Origin: Ceratopteris richardii
Taxonomy: Eukaryota > Streptophyta > Polypodiopsida > Polypodiales > Pteridaceae
Reading direction: 5' to 3'
NCBI GenBank assembly: GCA_020310875.1
Contig: CM035430.1
Location: 101,314,931 to 101,378,930 of the forward strand
Length of the DNA: 64,000 nt
Shown here: positions 54,656 through 64,000 of the stretch, in pieces
Numbering within the stretch: the stretch's first letter is position 1
Layout of the letters: each line of letters opens with the position of its first letter
The notes under the pieces: generated by a model
Database searches by the model: none
What the model was told of the DNA's origin: nothing
Seen by the model: the letters and a program-made list of their open reading frames with translations, nothing else
Program-made: the position numbers and the translations under genes

Positions 54656-54971
54656 TAACATCCAACAACTATTCTTTCTGTGATACAAATAAAGGATAAA
54701 GTGAGCCAAATTTGCTTCCTTTTGCAACAACCGTATTGCCCTTTGATATGCAAAAGGACTGAGCATAGAAAACCATCTTGTAACCAAGGTCATCAAGTTG
54801 AACAATTGACATCACACTACATGATAATTGAGGTACATGGAGTACATTATGAATATCAAATCTTGAACCATCAATGAATTGCACAATCACATCTCCACTC
54901 AAGAGTTCTCCACATATGTCATAGATAAGCTTAGCACCATGTGCAGCTAGTCTCCTCTGCAAAATGAGCAT
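54656..54971 (-). pseudogene. Second copia family, protease-region fragment (right copy)
   Basis: An open minus frame of 100 codons. HGAKLIYDICGELLSGDVIV, DIHNVLHVPQLSCSVMSIVQ and GNTVVAKGSKFGSLYPL are typical of the copia segment after the protease active site and before the pre-integrase module. The left copy has the same segment with deletions and a 52-base repeat. The element's other parts are missing here. Confidence 0.75.
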
Positions 54972-56757
54972 ATGACTGATGCTAAAATCTCATAAAACTA
55001 CAAGTACCGAGATGTAAACGTGCATAGTGAATCACTAACTCTAGTGCATATAATTAGTTAACAAAAAGAAGCCAACTAGGCTTATTGAACACCTATGAAC
55101 AACTAGCATACATCTCCTATGGAAAGGCTGGGAAATCTTCAACCTGCATCACCTAAGAGACCCCGACATTTGGGTGTCTCCGAATTAAGAAAACCTCACC
55201 ACGAACCTCTTTATCAACATCAAAGGCTTTGTGCAAAAACATAACTGATATATCAATGACCACATGGACATACATAAGCGACATCCACATAAGCATACAT
55301 AGTGTTGGAACATCAAGCTTGCACTATGCTTGAGGTGGATATGATCTACATCAAAACCATCATTTGGATGGTGCCATAGATACTCATTGAAGAGTTTTTT
55401 ATTTGCATTCATTTATTGTATTGAGAATTTTATCATATGATCACCTTCTTATGTAATTTCTAAAGCATTTATCTGTGTAAAAGAGAAGAGTAAAAGGCCA
55501 AAGGCCACAAGTTAAGAGTGTTTGATATTTATTCTCAATCAATCAATCAAGAAGTAGATATAACTTCAACTTTCTCTTTTCCTAGATTATAAGAAAAGTA
55601 GATTCATTCAATCACAACAAACTAGCCCGCTTTGTTTCAAATTCAAATTCTTGTGAAAGAAATCGTGGAACACTCCACAAGTTCACAAATACTTGTACAT
55701 TACATAGAAGCAATATATATACATTTTTGGTCATCCTTGTGTTGCTCCTTCATTTCTTTGCTCCTTCTTCCTCATACTCAATCATCTTGCAGAGGTTGAT
55801 GTTCTCTCTATAGAGATCCAAATCAAATGATTAAGTATTCATTAGAAAGGTATGAATATCATTCAGTTCAATAATTTTTGAGAAATCTTCATTTTACTCT
55901 CTTGAGATCATCTTCTGCACAACCCTGAAAAATTTGGATGACGTCCAATCAGTGCTAAGCTTATTGCTCCTTCATTGGTTGTTGTAAATTAGGGATTTTA
56001 TGCATTTTAGAAAGCCAACCCTATGTATGACACCCCCTTGGGGAACAAACTAGGATGGGTGACCTCTCGGGAAGTACCAGTAACCTCCATCTTCCTTGAT
56101 CATTGAGGTCCTATCTTGCATTAACCAACAAGACAACTGGTGGCTTGGGTGACTCCGATGACAAAGTATGCTAAGATCTATGCCTTGGTCTCCACCTTAG
56201 TCATAAGCCTTGGGTGGGTGGTGTTGAAAATGTGAACTATGTAAGCTTTAGGTGGATAAAAGGGTCAAAAGACCTTAATGTGGACAAAATTCATGACTCG
56301 TATCACTTAGGATGGTTTCAAGGTCGGGCAAGCTCAGGCAAGGGAGTCCTAAGGCAATGGAAAAGTTGGGAGAGGCATCCAAAAGTTATAAAAGGAGGTG
56401 AAGAGACATAAAATGCATGGAAGTCTTGTAGGTCATTGAAGATCAAGAGACATGTACTCAAGGAGGCTCAAGGAGAGAGTCATCCAAGGCTAAAACACAC
56501 TTGTTCAAGCTAGGAAAAATGCATAGGAGGGTGTTACATGCACAGAGGAGGAGCTATCAAGCCCACAACCCCTCTAGTCTCTTGTAGGTATAAACATAGT
56601 CTGCTTATAACATTTGCAACTATTAGTGTACATATCCAATCAAGAGATTTAAAGTGCATTGTGTAGCTTATATATGTGTCTTAAATTCCCTAAGAGGGGT
56701 TCTTGAAATCAGTTTTATGTGTAGAGAAACTGGTGTATCTCTATAACCCTAATTTTT
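54972..56757. other. Duplicated non-coding DNA, unassigned (right copy)
   Basis: Pairs with 11664-13472. It contains the same 5S rRNA-like segment at 56049-56076. The plus frame at 56214-56411 is shorter than in the left copy. No element boundaries are established. Confidence 0.5.
56049..56076 (+). repeat. 5S rRNA-like fragment, right copy
   Basis: actaggatgggtgacctc followed by tcgggaagta, as in 12761-12788. Confidence 0.5.
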
Positions 56758-58030
56758 ACATATCCTACATCTCTACATAGTCTATTTTGTATACAGTTAT
56801 TGATTGACCTAAGAAAATTCATTTGAGGTGTTCTATACCTCTTTGGAAAGCTTATGAACCATAATAAGTGTGTCTAAAAGCTTAGGTGTTTTGGATTAGT
56901 GTAAGGTAGGTGAATCAGATTTTTCTTGTAGGGTAGCAGAGAAGGTGTATGAAGGGGCCTAGATATTAGGTTCATTTCACTTCGAGTGTGCAAAACTAAG
57001 GGATTAAATTCCATCAGGTGGGTGGGTGATGCCTTTGCTCGCACAAAAGCAACAAAGCTTTTGGCTCAAAATGCTTTGATACAAGTGAAGTGTTGCAATG
57101 GAAATGCACCATGGTGGAATCTCCTTTTCGAGAGCTCCACGATGATAGTAAATAGATAACATAGTGGATGCATAAGATGCTCCTCTCCCTTTCTCTAAAT
57201 GTGCTAATTGCAGAACCAATTGAACGTTATATTTTGTTCATAGATAGCTTTTGTTTTCCTTTTTCCATCTCCTTGTGGTACTTTATCTACTTGCATGTTA
57301 TTGACATCTTTTAGATAAAAATGATGGCAAGTTGAAAATTCTTGGCACGCTTGTCAGGAGACCTTGCCCCTACTTTAGTGCCGACTAGACTTTCTCCTAA
57401 CATGGTTGTTTTCTTCATTTTTCTTCTTCATCTTCTACATAGTTGTTCCATAAATTCTTTAGGGTTTCTCTATTTTCACTCTAAAAATTTAGAGGTCATT
57501 TACTTGTTTTTTTGAATTGAGTAGCAAAAAATATCCTTGTCACCCTTTCTTGTTGGACAACCTTGTTGTCGACATTAGAAAACCAATTCAATTTGAGGAC
57601 TTTTTTTTTGGGTTTAACTTGTTGCAAATTTCTTACCCTTCCCTAGTGCTCGTAAGCACTTCCCTTTTTTAGCCACATTGTAAAGACTTCTATATGTTTG
57701 AAATAGAATTGTATGAAAAAAAAAATCATGGCCAAAAGACTTAAAAGTGCTTAATGAAGAGAATGATGAAAGAAAGGGAGAGAAGAAGGGAGCCAAAATG
57801 AAGAAGATGTAATACGTATTGAATATTGAGCGTGGATAGGGGGAGAATGAGCCCTTTTTATATAAAAAGTGGGTAACTTCCTCTAAGAAACTCTCTGCAA
57901 ATGGAATAATTTAAGGAATTTTGAGAATGAGGCTTGTGAGAAAGGGAAGGTCAACATCATCCATATCACTCTTCACAAGCAATGGAACATCAAGCTTTGA
58001 GCACAAGCCATGGAACACTCAGCTTGAGGG
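56758..58030. other. Intergenic stretch, nothing recognised
   Basis: AT-rich single-copy-looking DNA with no frame above about 70 codons and no similarity to the elements in this window. Confidence 0.5.
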
Positions 58031-58185
58031 GGCATGGCATAGTGATGACACTTATGGGTTTTCGATCGAAGGCCTAGGGTTCAAGACCCATTGACAGGCT
58101 CGACATGAACCCTTACAATGGGGGATAAAGGGGATTCCCTAGGTGCATGTTCATTATTTCCAAATTTCTATCCTAAAGGGTGAGT
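58031..58185 (+). repeat. tRNA-derived SINE-like copy 1
   Basis: An A-box-like tggcatagtgat (58035-58046) and a B-box-like gggttcaagaccc (58077-58089) lie 42 bases apart. The tail, ttatttccaaatttctatcct, resembles that of copy 2 at 58764-58905. Confidence 0.55.
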
Positions 58186-58763
58186 GAGCTATGAGATCAA
58201 ACTCCAAGAAAAAAGCATGGAGCAATAATGACATACAGTACAATCATGAAAATGGTACTTTGATTATTGTCATGCAGCATTGTCATGTGACATGTATCAT
58301 GTATCAAGAATTCCTACGAAAAGCATTCATTGTATCATGTATCATGTCTTGCTGTCTCATGTATCACCTATCATTGTTAAATGTCATATATCAAACCTCC
58401 CTAAGGGAAGCCATCAAATGCTTAATCTCATTATAAGAGTCCATTTAATGAGAAGCACCTTGTTGACCAATTTCATTCAAAGTTCTATAATCTATTCATT
58501 AGAGTGTTTCTTAATTTCTCTCTCAAGATAACCAAAAATTGTGAAAGTCTATTCAATCTTATCTAGAGAAGTAATCTTTCCTTATAGTGTTGCTTAAGCT
58601 CTCTTCAGCTAGCAAAAAATTGTAAAGAGATGTAAATGTCTCTCCTTGGAAATTCTCATATCTGTGTTCTTCAAGATTTTCAAATACACTTTGGAGTGAT
58701 CTTTCTCTAAAGAAATTATAGGTTCTTCTTAATCTTTATAATATGTCCCTTTAACCCTTGTCA

Positions 58764-58905
58764 AGGATGCATGGTATAGTGGTAAACACATTGGACCCTT
58801 GACTCTAAATCCAAGATTCAATACCTATAGATCGAAGGACCTTAACCCTAAATATGAGGATAAAGAAGTTATTTTTTTCAAATTTCAATCTATTAAAAAG
58901 ATAGA
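58764..58905 (+). repeat. tRNA-derived SINE-like copy 2
   Basis: A-box-like tggtatagtggt (58772-58783) and B-box-like agattcaatacct (58814-58826), with the same 42-base spacing as copy 1. A similar tail, ttttttcaaatttcaatct, follows. The two copies differ enough to be old. Confidence 0.55.
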
Positions 58906-58916
58906 TCAAAGTCCAT

Positions 58917-59010
58917 GGGTGCTAGCGTGAGTGCTTGCTCTTCTTGCCTCGCAGAATGGGGGTGGTGGTTCAACCCTATTGGCTACCATGGGCACCCTTC
59001 AACACTCTAG
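58917..59010 (+). repeat. tRNA-like segment, possible third SINE
   Basis: tgctagcgtgagt (58920-58932) and tggttcaacccta (58967-58979) resemble A and B boxes at 47-base spacing. The tail differs from the other two, so it may be another family or chance. Confidence 0.35.
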
Positions 59011-59489
59011 TGCTGAGATGAGCAAGTATGCCTTTGGACTGTTCACACTATTGCTAGCCTCTGAGTTGTTCAAAAACCAGCTGAGCTTCCATGCGAATTA
59101 AAACCACTTATCTCGTCTAGCCTTATGGTCGTTCCCTTCCTATTTCTACTTTAACAGACTTTTAAGCTCTATATTCTCACTATGCGAAATGTCTAACCTC
59201 TACTTTGTGGGATACTAAGGGTCTGATGGATGTTATGCCCATTTTCACTTGTATGTTTCAAATAATAATTAAAACTTAAAAAAAAAGTAGATCTTAATGA
59301 TCGAACTTCTCAACAAAAAGATGGAAGATGGAACCCAAAAAAAAAAAACAATAATAATTTCAGGTTGTTCTCATACATATTATATCTATAAGAAAATAGC
59401 AATGATTTATTGTGTGCTTAATGTAATTTTTGTCCTCGACGTTCTTCTCAGATCGCAAGTTCTACCGCTAAACGCTGCAGAGTGCGAAG
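59011..59489 (+). other. Upstream region and 5' UTR of the SURP/CID gene
   Basis: An A-rich stretch at 59339-59348 is followed by aataatttcaggttg (59353-59368), a possible 3' splice site. The 5' UTR may therefore contain an intron. No clear TATA box was found. Confidence 0.35.
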
Positions 59490-60448
59490 ATGGATCATGG
59501 CTATGGCGGGCATCCATACGGGACAGGTCCGCAGCAATTCCCTCCGCCACCTCCATCTATGCACGGCGTACCGCAGCATTTTGGTCAAGGGGCAGCTCCC
59601 CCAGCATTTTTCCCTGGTCCCCCTGCTGCTGCAGGAATGCCGGGATTCCCACCCTATGGTCCTTCCATGCCTTACCCTCCTCCCGCAGCAGGCCCTTTTG
59701 TGCCGCCTCCTGCTCCTATCCAGCAACAGGCACCTCCTCCCATCGTCTTTTTCAATCCTTGGGAACCTCCCCCTCCCATTGTTCCCCCACCTGCAGATCA
59801 AGAACTTCAGAAGCGCATCGAAAAGCTTGTAGAATATGCTGCCAAGAATGGCCCTGAGTTCGAGAAGATGCTCAAGGAGAAGCAAAAGGATAACCCACTC
59901 TATGCCTTCCTTTTTGGAGCTGAGGGTTATGCTTATTATAGATATAAGCTTTGGGTAACTGTCAACCCTCATCTGGGCGGACCTTTCATGAATCCACCTC
60001 CTATGCCATCAATTTCTGCAGCAAATCCTAATTTCAATCCTGCGATGGCCCCAATGAATCCCAATATTGGCCCTGTCAACCCAGTTTTGAACCCAATCAA
60101 CGCCTCACTACATCCGGTCGTTCCACCATTTTACGAACAACCTCATCCAATATCGCAGCCACCTCTTCACCCTCCATTCTTTGATCATACGTATCCAGAA
60201 AGCATGTCAAAGAGCTTCAAAGGTCTTTCTGGACCTTTGCCAGGAGATGTTGCCATGGAGTTACAGAACGTTCTTGAAAACTTGACAGGTACTAAGGAAT
60301 CTATCAAAGGTGCAAAAAATTGGTTTATGCAGCGACTTCCCTTTGCACCTGCATTGGCAGAGGCATTGCGGGAAAGAGTACTTGCATTGGATGATGATAT
60401 TCGACAGCTACATGTGATTTACTTGGCTAATGACATCCTTTTTGACAG
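59490..60448 (+). CDS. SURP and CID domain protein (CHERP-like splicing factor), first coding exon
   Basis: The start MDHGYGGHPYGTGPQQF opens a Pro/Gly-rich tail of about 100 residues. A SURP module follows at about residues 103-155 (LVEYAAKNGPEFEKMLKEKQ, then NPLYAFLFG and YYRYKLW). After it come an Asn/Pro-rich linker and the first third of a CID (RPR/VHS-like) domain from about 250 (ENLTGTKESIKGAKNWFMQR, then RQLHVIYLANDIL). Animal CHERP and plant homologues pair SURP with CID and act in nuclear pre-mRNA splicing with U2 snRNP; that role is inferred. The exon ends gacag|gtacct at 60448, phase 2. Reading on gives a quick stop, so this is a splice donor. The rest of the gene lies beyond 64000. 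It looks intact and is the only host gene seen. Confidence 0.88.
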
Positions 60449-60454
60449 GTACCT
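60449..60454 (+). other. Splice donor, first coding intron
   Basis: gtacct after cag: good plant donor context exactly where CID homology breaks off. Confidence 0.75.
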
Positions 60455-62993
60455 GGTCTTTTTTCTTAGAAGTTGATGTTTAAGAGCTGAACATGTTTGG
60501 AGGCCAAGGTTTTTCGTTATAATCTTGTTTACTCCCTTTTGTGAGTAATATAAATCGTATTTTACATGTTAACGTGAGAAGAAAGAGAGAAAAATCCATA
60601 AATGTTCACAGAGAGTATCAAAATGGCCCATAAAACAAAAGATACAATCATGTCTCATGAGGGATAGGAAACCCTGTCGTCAGAAGGAATGAATAAAAGA
60701 AAGTGCAAAATCTATAGTGTTGTATATCGAATACATCATGTGCTGGATTAGGGTATACAATGGCAGGATGGAGAGGGTGGAATTATATATTATAAAGGTA
60801 CAATCATGGTACTTGCACATAAAGTCCTACTTCCATCCTGTGGAATGTAGGTAATAAGGTGTGTGGTATCTTTCTTGGCATTTATCTTAGACTCATGATG
60901 CCGGATATATCTGAAACCTGTGAAAAACAGAGAAAGAAGTTTGACGGGAAAGCAGATTTTTCTCCTAAGACTGCTTGATGAGGATTGTAATGTCATTCAA
61001 GAAAATGTTTATTTTCCATGGACAATCTTTTTTAGCAACTGAATTTAGTACATAAGATAACTGGCCTGATGGAGTTAACAACGAAGTTACTGGTTCAAGA
61101 CTCTCAAAAGCTAACTCAAAGAAGGTTACCTGACGATTATGAAGGTAAAATCAATCAGATGAAAAACACAATGGTGATTTTTTTTAATTTTTAATTTTTA
61201 ATTTATATTTTTTTGGTTGGTCTTTCTTATTCACCATTAGATATGATGTGTATCACTGTATACAGATGCTTACATTGGAAAATCCAAATTTTAGGTCTTA
61301 GTACTGACAAATATAATTATTATCTTAGTGAAAAGAAACAAAATTAAATCTTAAAACAAGTTAAAATTTACAGCATTGACCATTAAAAGGAAGCAAATCT
61401 TTGATTCTTGGGCCAAGTTTTGTTTCTTGCAATGTATCAATGGTATAAGCGTGAAGCTTAAACTTTTTGCTATTCGATTGTGCTTCGAAGGCTGAACCAC
61501 TATCTTGTGCTTCATCCATAGAGGACTTGTGGTTAAATTCTGATCTAGGGTGCTGAATAAAAATTTCGATCATTTTTATAAAATGCAATAAGAGTGAGAG
61601 CCTCTTTTTTCTTCTTTACTTCCATGCCTTGATGCATTCACCATATGGTAAAGTTAAGAGAACAATATGCAATGTGTATCAGAATGCATATATTCAAAGA
61701 GTTTGCTATTATTTTCAAATGATTTCATAGTGCTTTTTTCAAGGAATGAAAAAAACATATATGACGAGAACATAAATGACAAATGTAAAAGACTACAACA
61801 TAAATGTAATTTTTATGAAGAGTCTAAGTGGGGAGTCACAGTAATAGACTCATTTTTTGCAACACAATCAATGCTTGCTTCATCTTTATGTTCTTCATTT
61901 GCCACTTGGTCAGATCCTTGCCCTACCTCCCATTCATAGTAGATTTAAATCGCGATTTTTTCGCTTCAAATAAAGTTCTTTTAAATCGTTCTCGATTTAG
62001 ATCTCCTTATACGATTTTATCACCTCATGAACGATTTTTTTAAAAAATTCCTTTGACCTTGAAGAAGTAGTGTTTGACTCATGATTCGATCTTCTAGCTT
62101 GTTGTCACGGGGAGTAATGTATCTTACTATATGAACAACTCGGCTTATGCTCTAGAGATCGGTACTAGATCTTTGATTTAACATCTTCTAGTTGAACAAA
62201 AACCGTTGTTATCTAGATTGGTCTCATTTTTGTTTCGTCATTTATCCAATTATTATCCCCTCAATAATATCTTGGTCATTGCATACTAGGAAGGTGATTA
62301 AGATACTAGCATTGCCTTTTTTTAGATGTATCTACATTTTCTAACATATGTAGTTTGTGCTCCTCACATGCCTATGATAGAAACCTTTATTGGCTCTACA
62401 TGACCTTCAAGTAATTGATGATGGAAAGCTAAATAATCTTCACTATTGACTCTATGAGGATATTAAATACCCAATAATCTTTCCATACAATGCTAGCTTG
62501 AACATATGGCCATCATGATGTGATCTTTTTATTTTTTTGCATTTCCAATCAACAAGTAGCTATTGGTATACATGTGAAAAAAAAAAAAAATCTCTATGAG
62601 TGAATAAAAACCTCAATTTTTACTTTGGGTCAGAATGATTTAAACAATTTAAACGATTAAATCTTGATTTAAATCTCACGGTTTAAATCTCTTACTTGTG
62701 CAAAAGTTTGATGAAGAAGATGGAGAGGCTGAAATTGAAGAAATCCTATTCAAGTTTTGAGAGTTTTGGGGTCAAGTTTTATTGATAAGCGACTTTTAGG
62801 ACATTTGGGCATGTTTACATATGGACTGACCAAAATTCATAAAAATAATGTAAATGCTTATAACTCCTTAATTTGGGATCCAATAAATATAACAAAAATA
62901 TGCCTTGAAAGCTATGGGAGAGAGATACCACTTGGAAGCGTCAAAATATACAAAAGGAAAGTCCCGGGGCCTTTGTCCCCATCATCTCTGTCC
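60455..62993 (+). other. Intron 1 of the SURP/CID gene, 5' part
   Basis: AT-rich intronic DNA. No exon matching the rest of a CID domain was found. It contains a possible MITE at 61942-62689. Confidence 0.6.
61942..62689. repeat. Possible MITE with gatttaaa-type inverted ends
   Basis: The left end gatttaaatcgcgatttttt and the reverse complement of the right end (gatttaaaccgtgagattta) share an inverted terminal motif. Further gatttaaatc/gatttaaat repeats occur near both ends. No target duplication could be fixed. Confidence 0.35.
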
Positions 62994-63745
62994 TTCATAT
63001 GCTTGAGAGTTGTATAATTGATGTGACCAAATCTCGCATGCCATAACTTCATATTTTCCTTTGGAGAGATAGATGATGTAGCAAGATTAGCATGGCTGAT
63101 TTTTGAGAAAACAAACATGCCACTTCTATTCTCACCTTGTAATAGTCAATGCTCTTCATTAGGTGTAAGGATTCGACATGAATCCCCCTTAAAAATAACT
63201 TTATATTCATCTATTAGAAATGTTGAGATAGAGAGGAAATTTTCTTGATCTCTAGTACATACAAACCATTAGAAACAATAAATTATTGCTTGTTGATTTA
63301 AGTGTGACTTCTCCCACACCAACAATATCCAAATCATGATCATTTGCCATGGTTACTCTTTTACATATAGAATTAGCAAGTGATGAAAATGCCTTCTTGC
63401 AATCTACCATATGTTTAATAGCTCTAGGATAAAAAATCCAAGGATTCTCTGATACGACATTCCATCTTGTTTCATCAAAAGACATTTCTTCTATATTAAC
63501 ACATGCAAAAGTATCTTTTTCAAAAGAAGATTTGTCTTTTCATACCTCTTCGATGTTGTTACTTGAAGCTCTTTTCTTTTTATTAAAAAATTTCTTTCTG
63601 CAATTTGCAATATGATGACTCGGTTTCTTGCAATAATGACAGATTTCCTTCTTAGGTGTAGATGTGGATGAAGTAGATTTCTCTTTAGGCGTAGATGAAG
63701 TAGTTGAAGTAGAGGTTGAAGAAGATGTAGTCAAAGACTTAGAAG
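62994..63745 (-). pseudogene. Third copia family fragment in intron: zinc knuckle, protease, pre-integrase
   Basis: Minus strand. A Ser/Thr-rich stretch and canonical knuckle CHYCKKPSHHIANC (about 63600) come first. A protease-position segment ENPWIFYPRAIKHMVDCKKA follows, whose Asp-Ser-Gly is replaced by Tyr-Pro-Arg. Then MANDHDLDIVGVGEV, and the pre-integrase module MKLWHARFGHINYTTLKHM, after which similarity ends. The family differs from copia-1 in knuckle and protease context. It is a truncated, inactive piece with no LTRs seen. Confidence 0.85.
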
Positions 63746-64000
63746 AAAATAACTTTCATTCTTTGATTGATGAATTTCCATTTTTTGTTGGTTTTTAGAC
63801 CATTAATTTAGAGACATAAAGAAAATAGAGACAAGATTGAGGAGAAGACATGTGAAAGAAAAAAAGAGCCATGCTCCAAATAAATTCCATACATTGCAAA
63901 GATGATGTACATGAAGTTACAAGATAGCATAGAGATATGCCTGAGAAACAAGTTATCCATAACTCCACAGTCTCCATAGTTGAAGATAATCCCCTCCAAA
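63746..64000. other. Intron sequence, nothing recognised
   Basis: It could include the upstream gag of the adjacent copia fragment, but no motif is visible. Confidence 0.4.

Larger units (their letters stand above)
40672..56757. repeat. Segmental duplication, right copy
   Basis: Counterpart of 1-13472. It keeps the gag-pol linker, protease, RT, gypsy 5' LTR and copia gag-integrase that the left copy lost. It lacks copia-1, an 0.8 kb piece at 54945, most of the copia RNase H (junction near 54370) and about 70 bases of gypsy gag near 48885. Similarity stops at 56757 (ataaccctaat). Confidence 0.88.

Noticed and set aside
58190..58440. atgtatc-type repeats as a CRISPR-like or satellite array
   Set aside because: Units are short and irregular (catgtatcatgt), with no constant spacing. 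It is simple low-complexity DNA.
59297..59857. Alternative 186-codon frame overlapping the SURP/CID start
   Set aside because: It is a shadow in another frame of the Pro-rich exon and has no domain. The 59490 frame has clear SURP and CID similarity.

Overview
The window is nuclear DNA from a land plant, probably a seed plant with a large, repeat-rich genome. The evidence is plant-type LTR retrotransposons, with copia and chromodomain gypsy elements primed by initiator Met tRNA and Tat/Athila-like gypsy elements primed by tRNA-Asp. It also holds tRNA-derived SINE-like copies and one intron-containing gene for a Pro-rich SURP plus CID splicing-factor-like protein. The species cannot be named from sequence alone. 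Nearly all of the first 56.8 kb is nested retrotransposons. The only convincing host gene starts at 59490 and runs off the right edge.

Layout. (1) 1-13472 and 40672-56757 are two diverged copies of one already-nested block: Tat/Athila-like gypsy (B1, B2, minus), copia (plus), then remains of a second copia family plus unassigned DNA. The left copy lost two internal segments and gained a complete minus-strand copia (copia-1, 4844-9997, TSD gcaag). (2) 13473-24567 holds a minus copia fragment abutting a plus copia. That plus copia is split by a complete chromodomain gypsy (gypsy C, 16141-22717, TSD caatg). (3) 24607-27772 (minus) is a decayed reading frame of about 1,050 codons that I do not recognise (ORF-X). 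(4) 27798-38862 is a copia (copia-3, TSD agaag) split by a 6.8 kb LTR element without pol (LARD-like, 31556-38337). (5) 39793-40584 (minus) is an orphan retropepsin-like frame downstream of the B2 integrase. (6) 56758-59489 is intergenic DNA with three tRNA-like SINE candidates. (7) 59490-60448 is the first coding exon of the SURP/CID gene. Its first intron exceeds 3.5 kb and carries a fragment of another copia family.

How it fits together. No retroelement copy has an intact polyprotein. Most disabling lesions are stop codons explained by C-to-T change (CAG to TAG, CGA to TGA, CAA to TAA, or TGG to TAG on the other strand), as expected from deamination of methylated cytosine in silenced DNA. 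Three are confirmed by direct comparison of B1 with B2. LTR mismatches counted by eye give relative ages: copia-1 3/230, LARD about 7/616, gypsy C 7/269, copia-3 14/230. The most unusual observations are ORF-X, a tandemly repeated integrase zinc-binding (H2C2-like) module in gypsy B, the orphan retropepsin, a 16-bp perfect palindrome in the gypsy B leader, and a LARD sharing the tRNA-Asp primer site of gypsy B.
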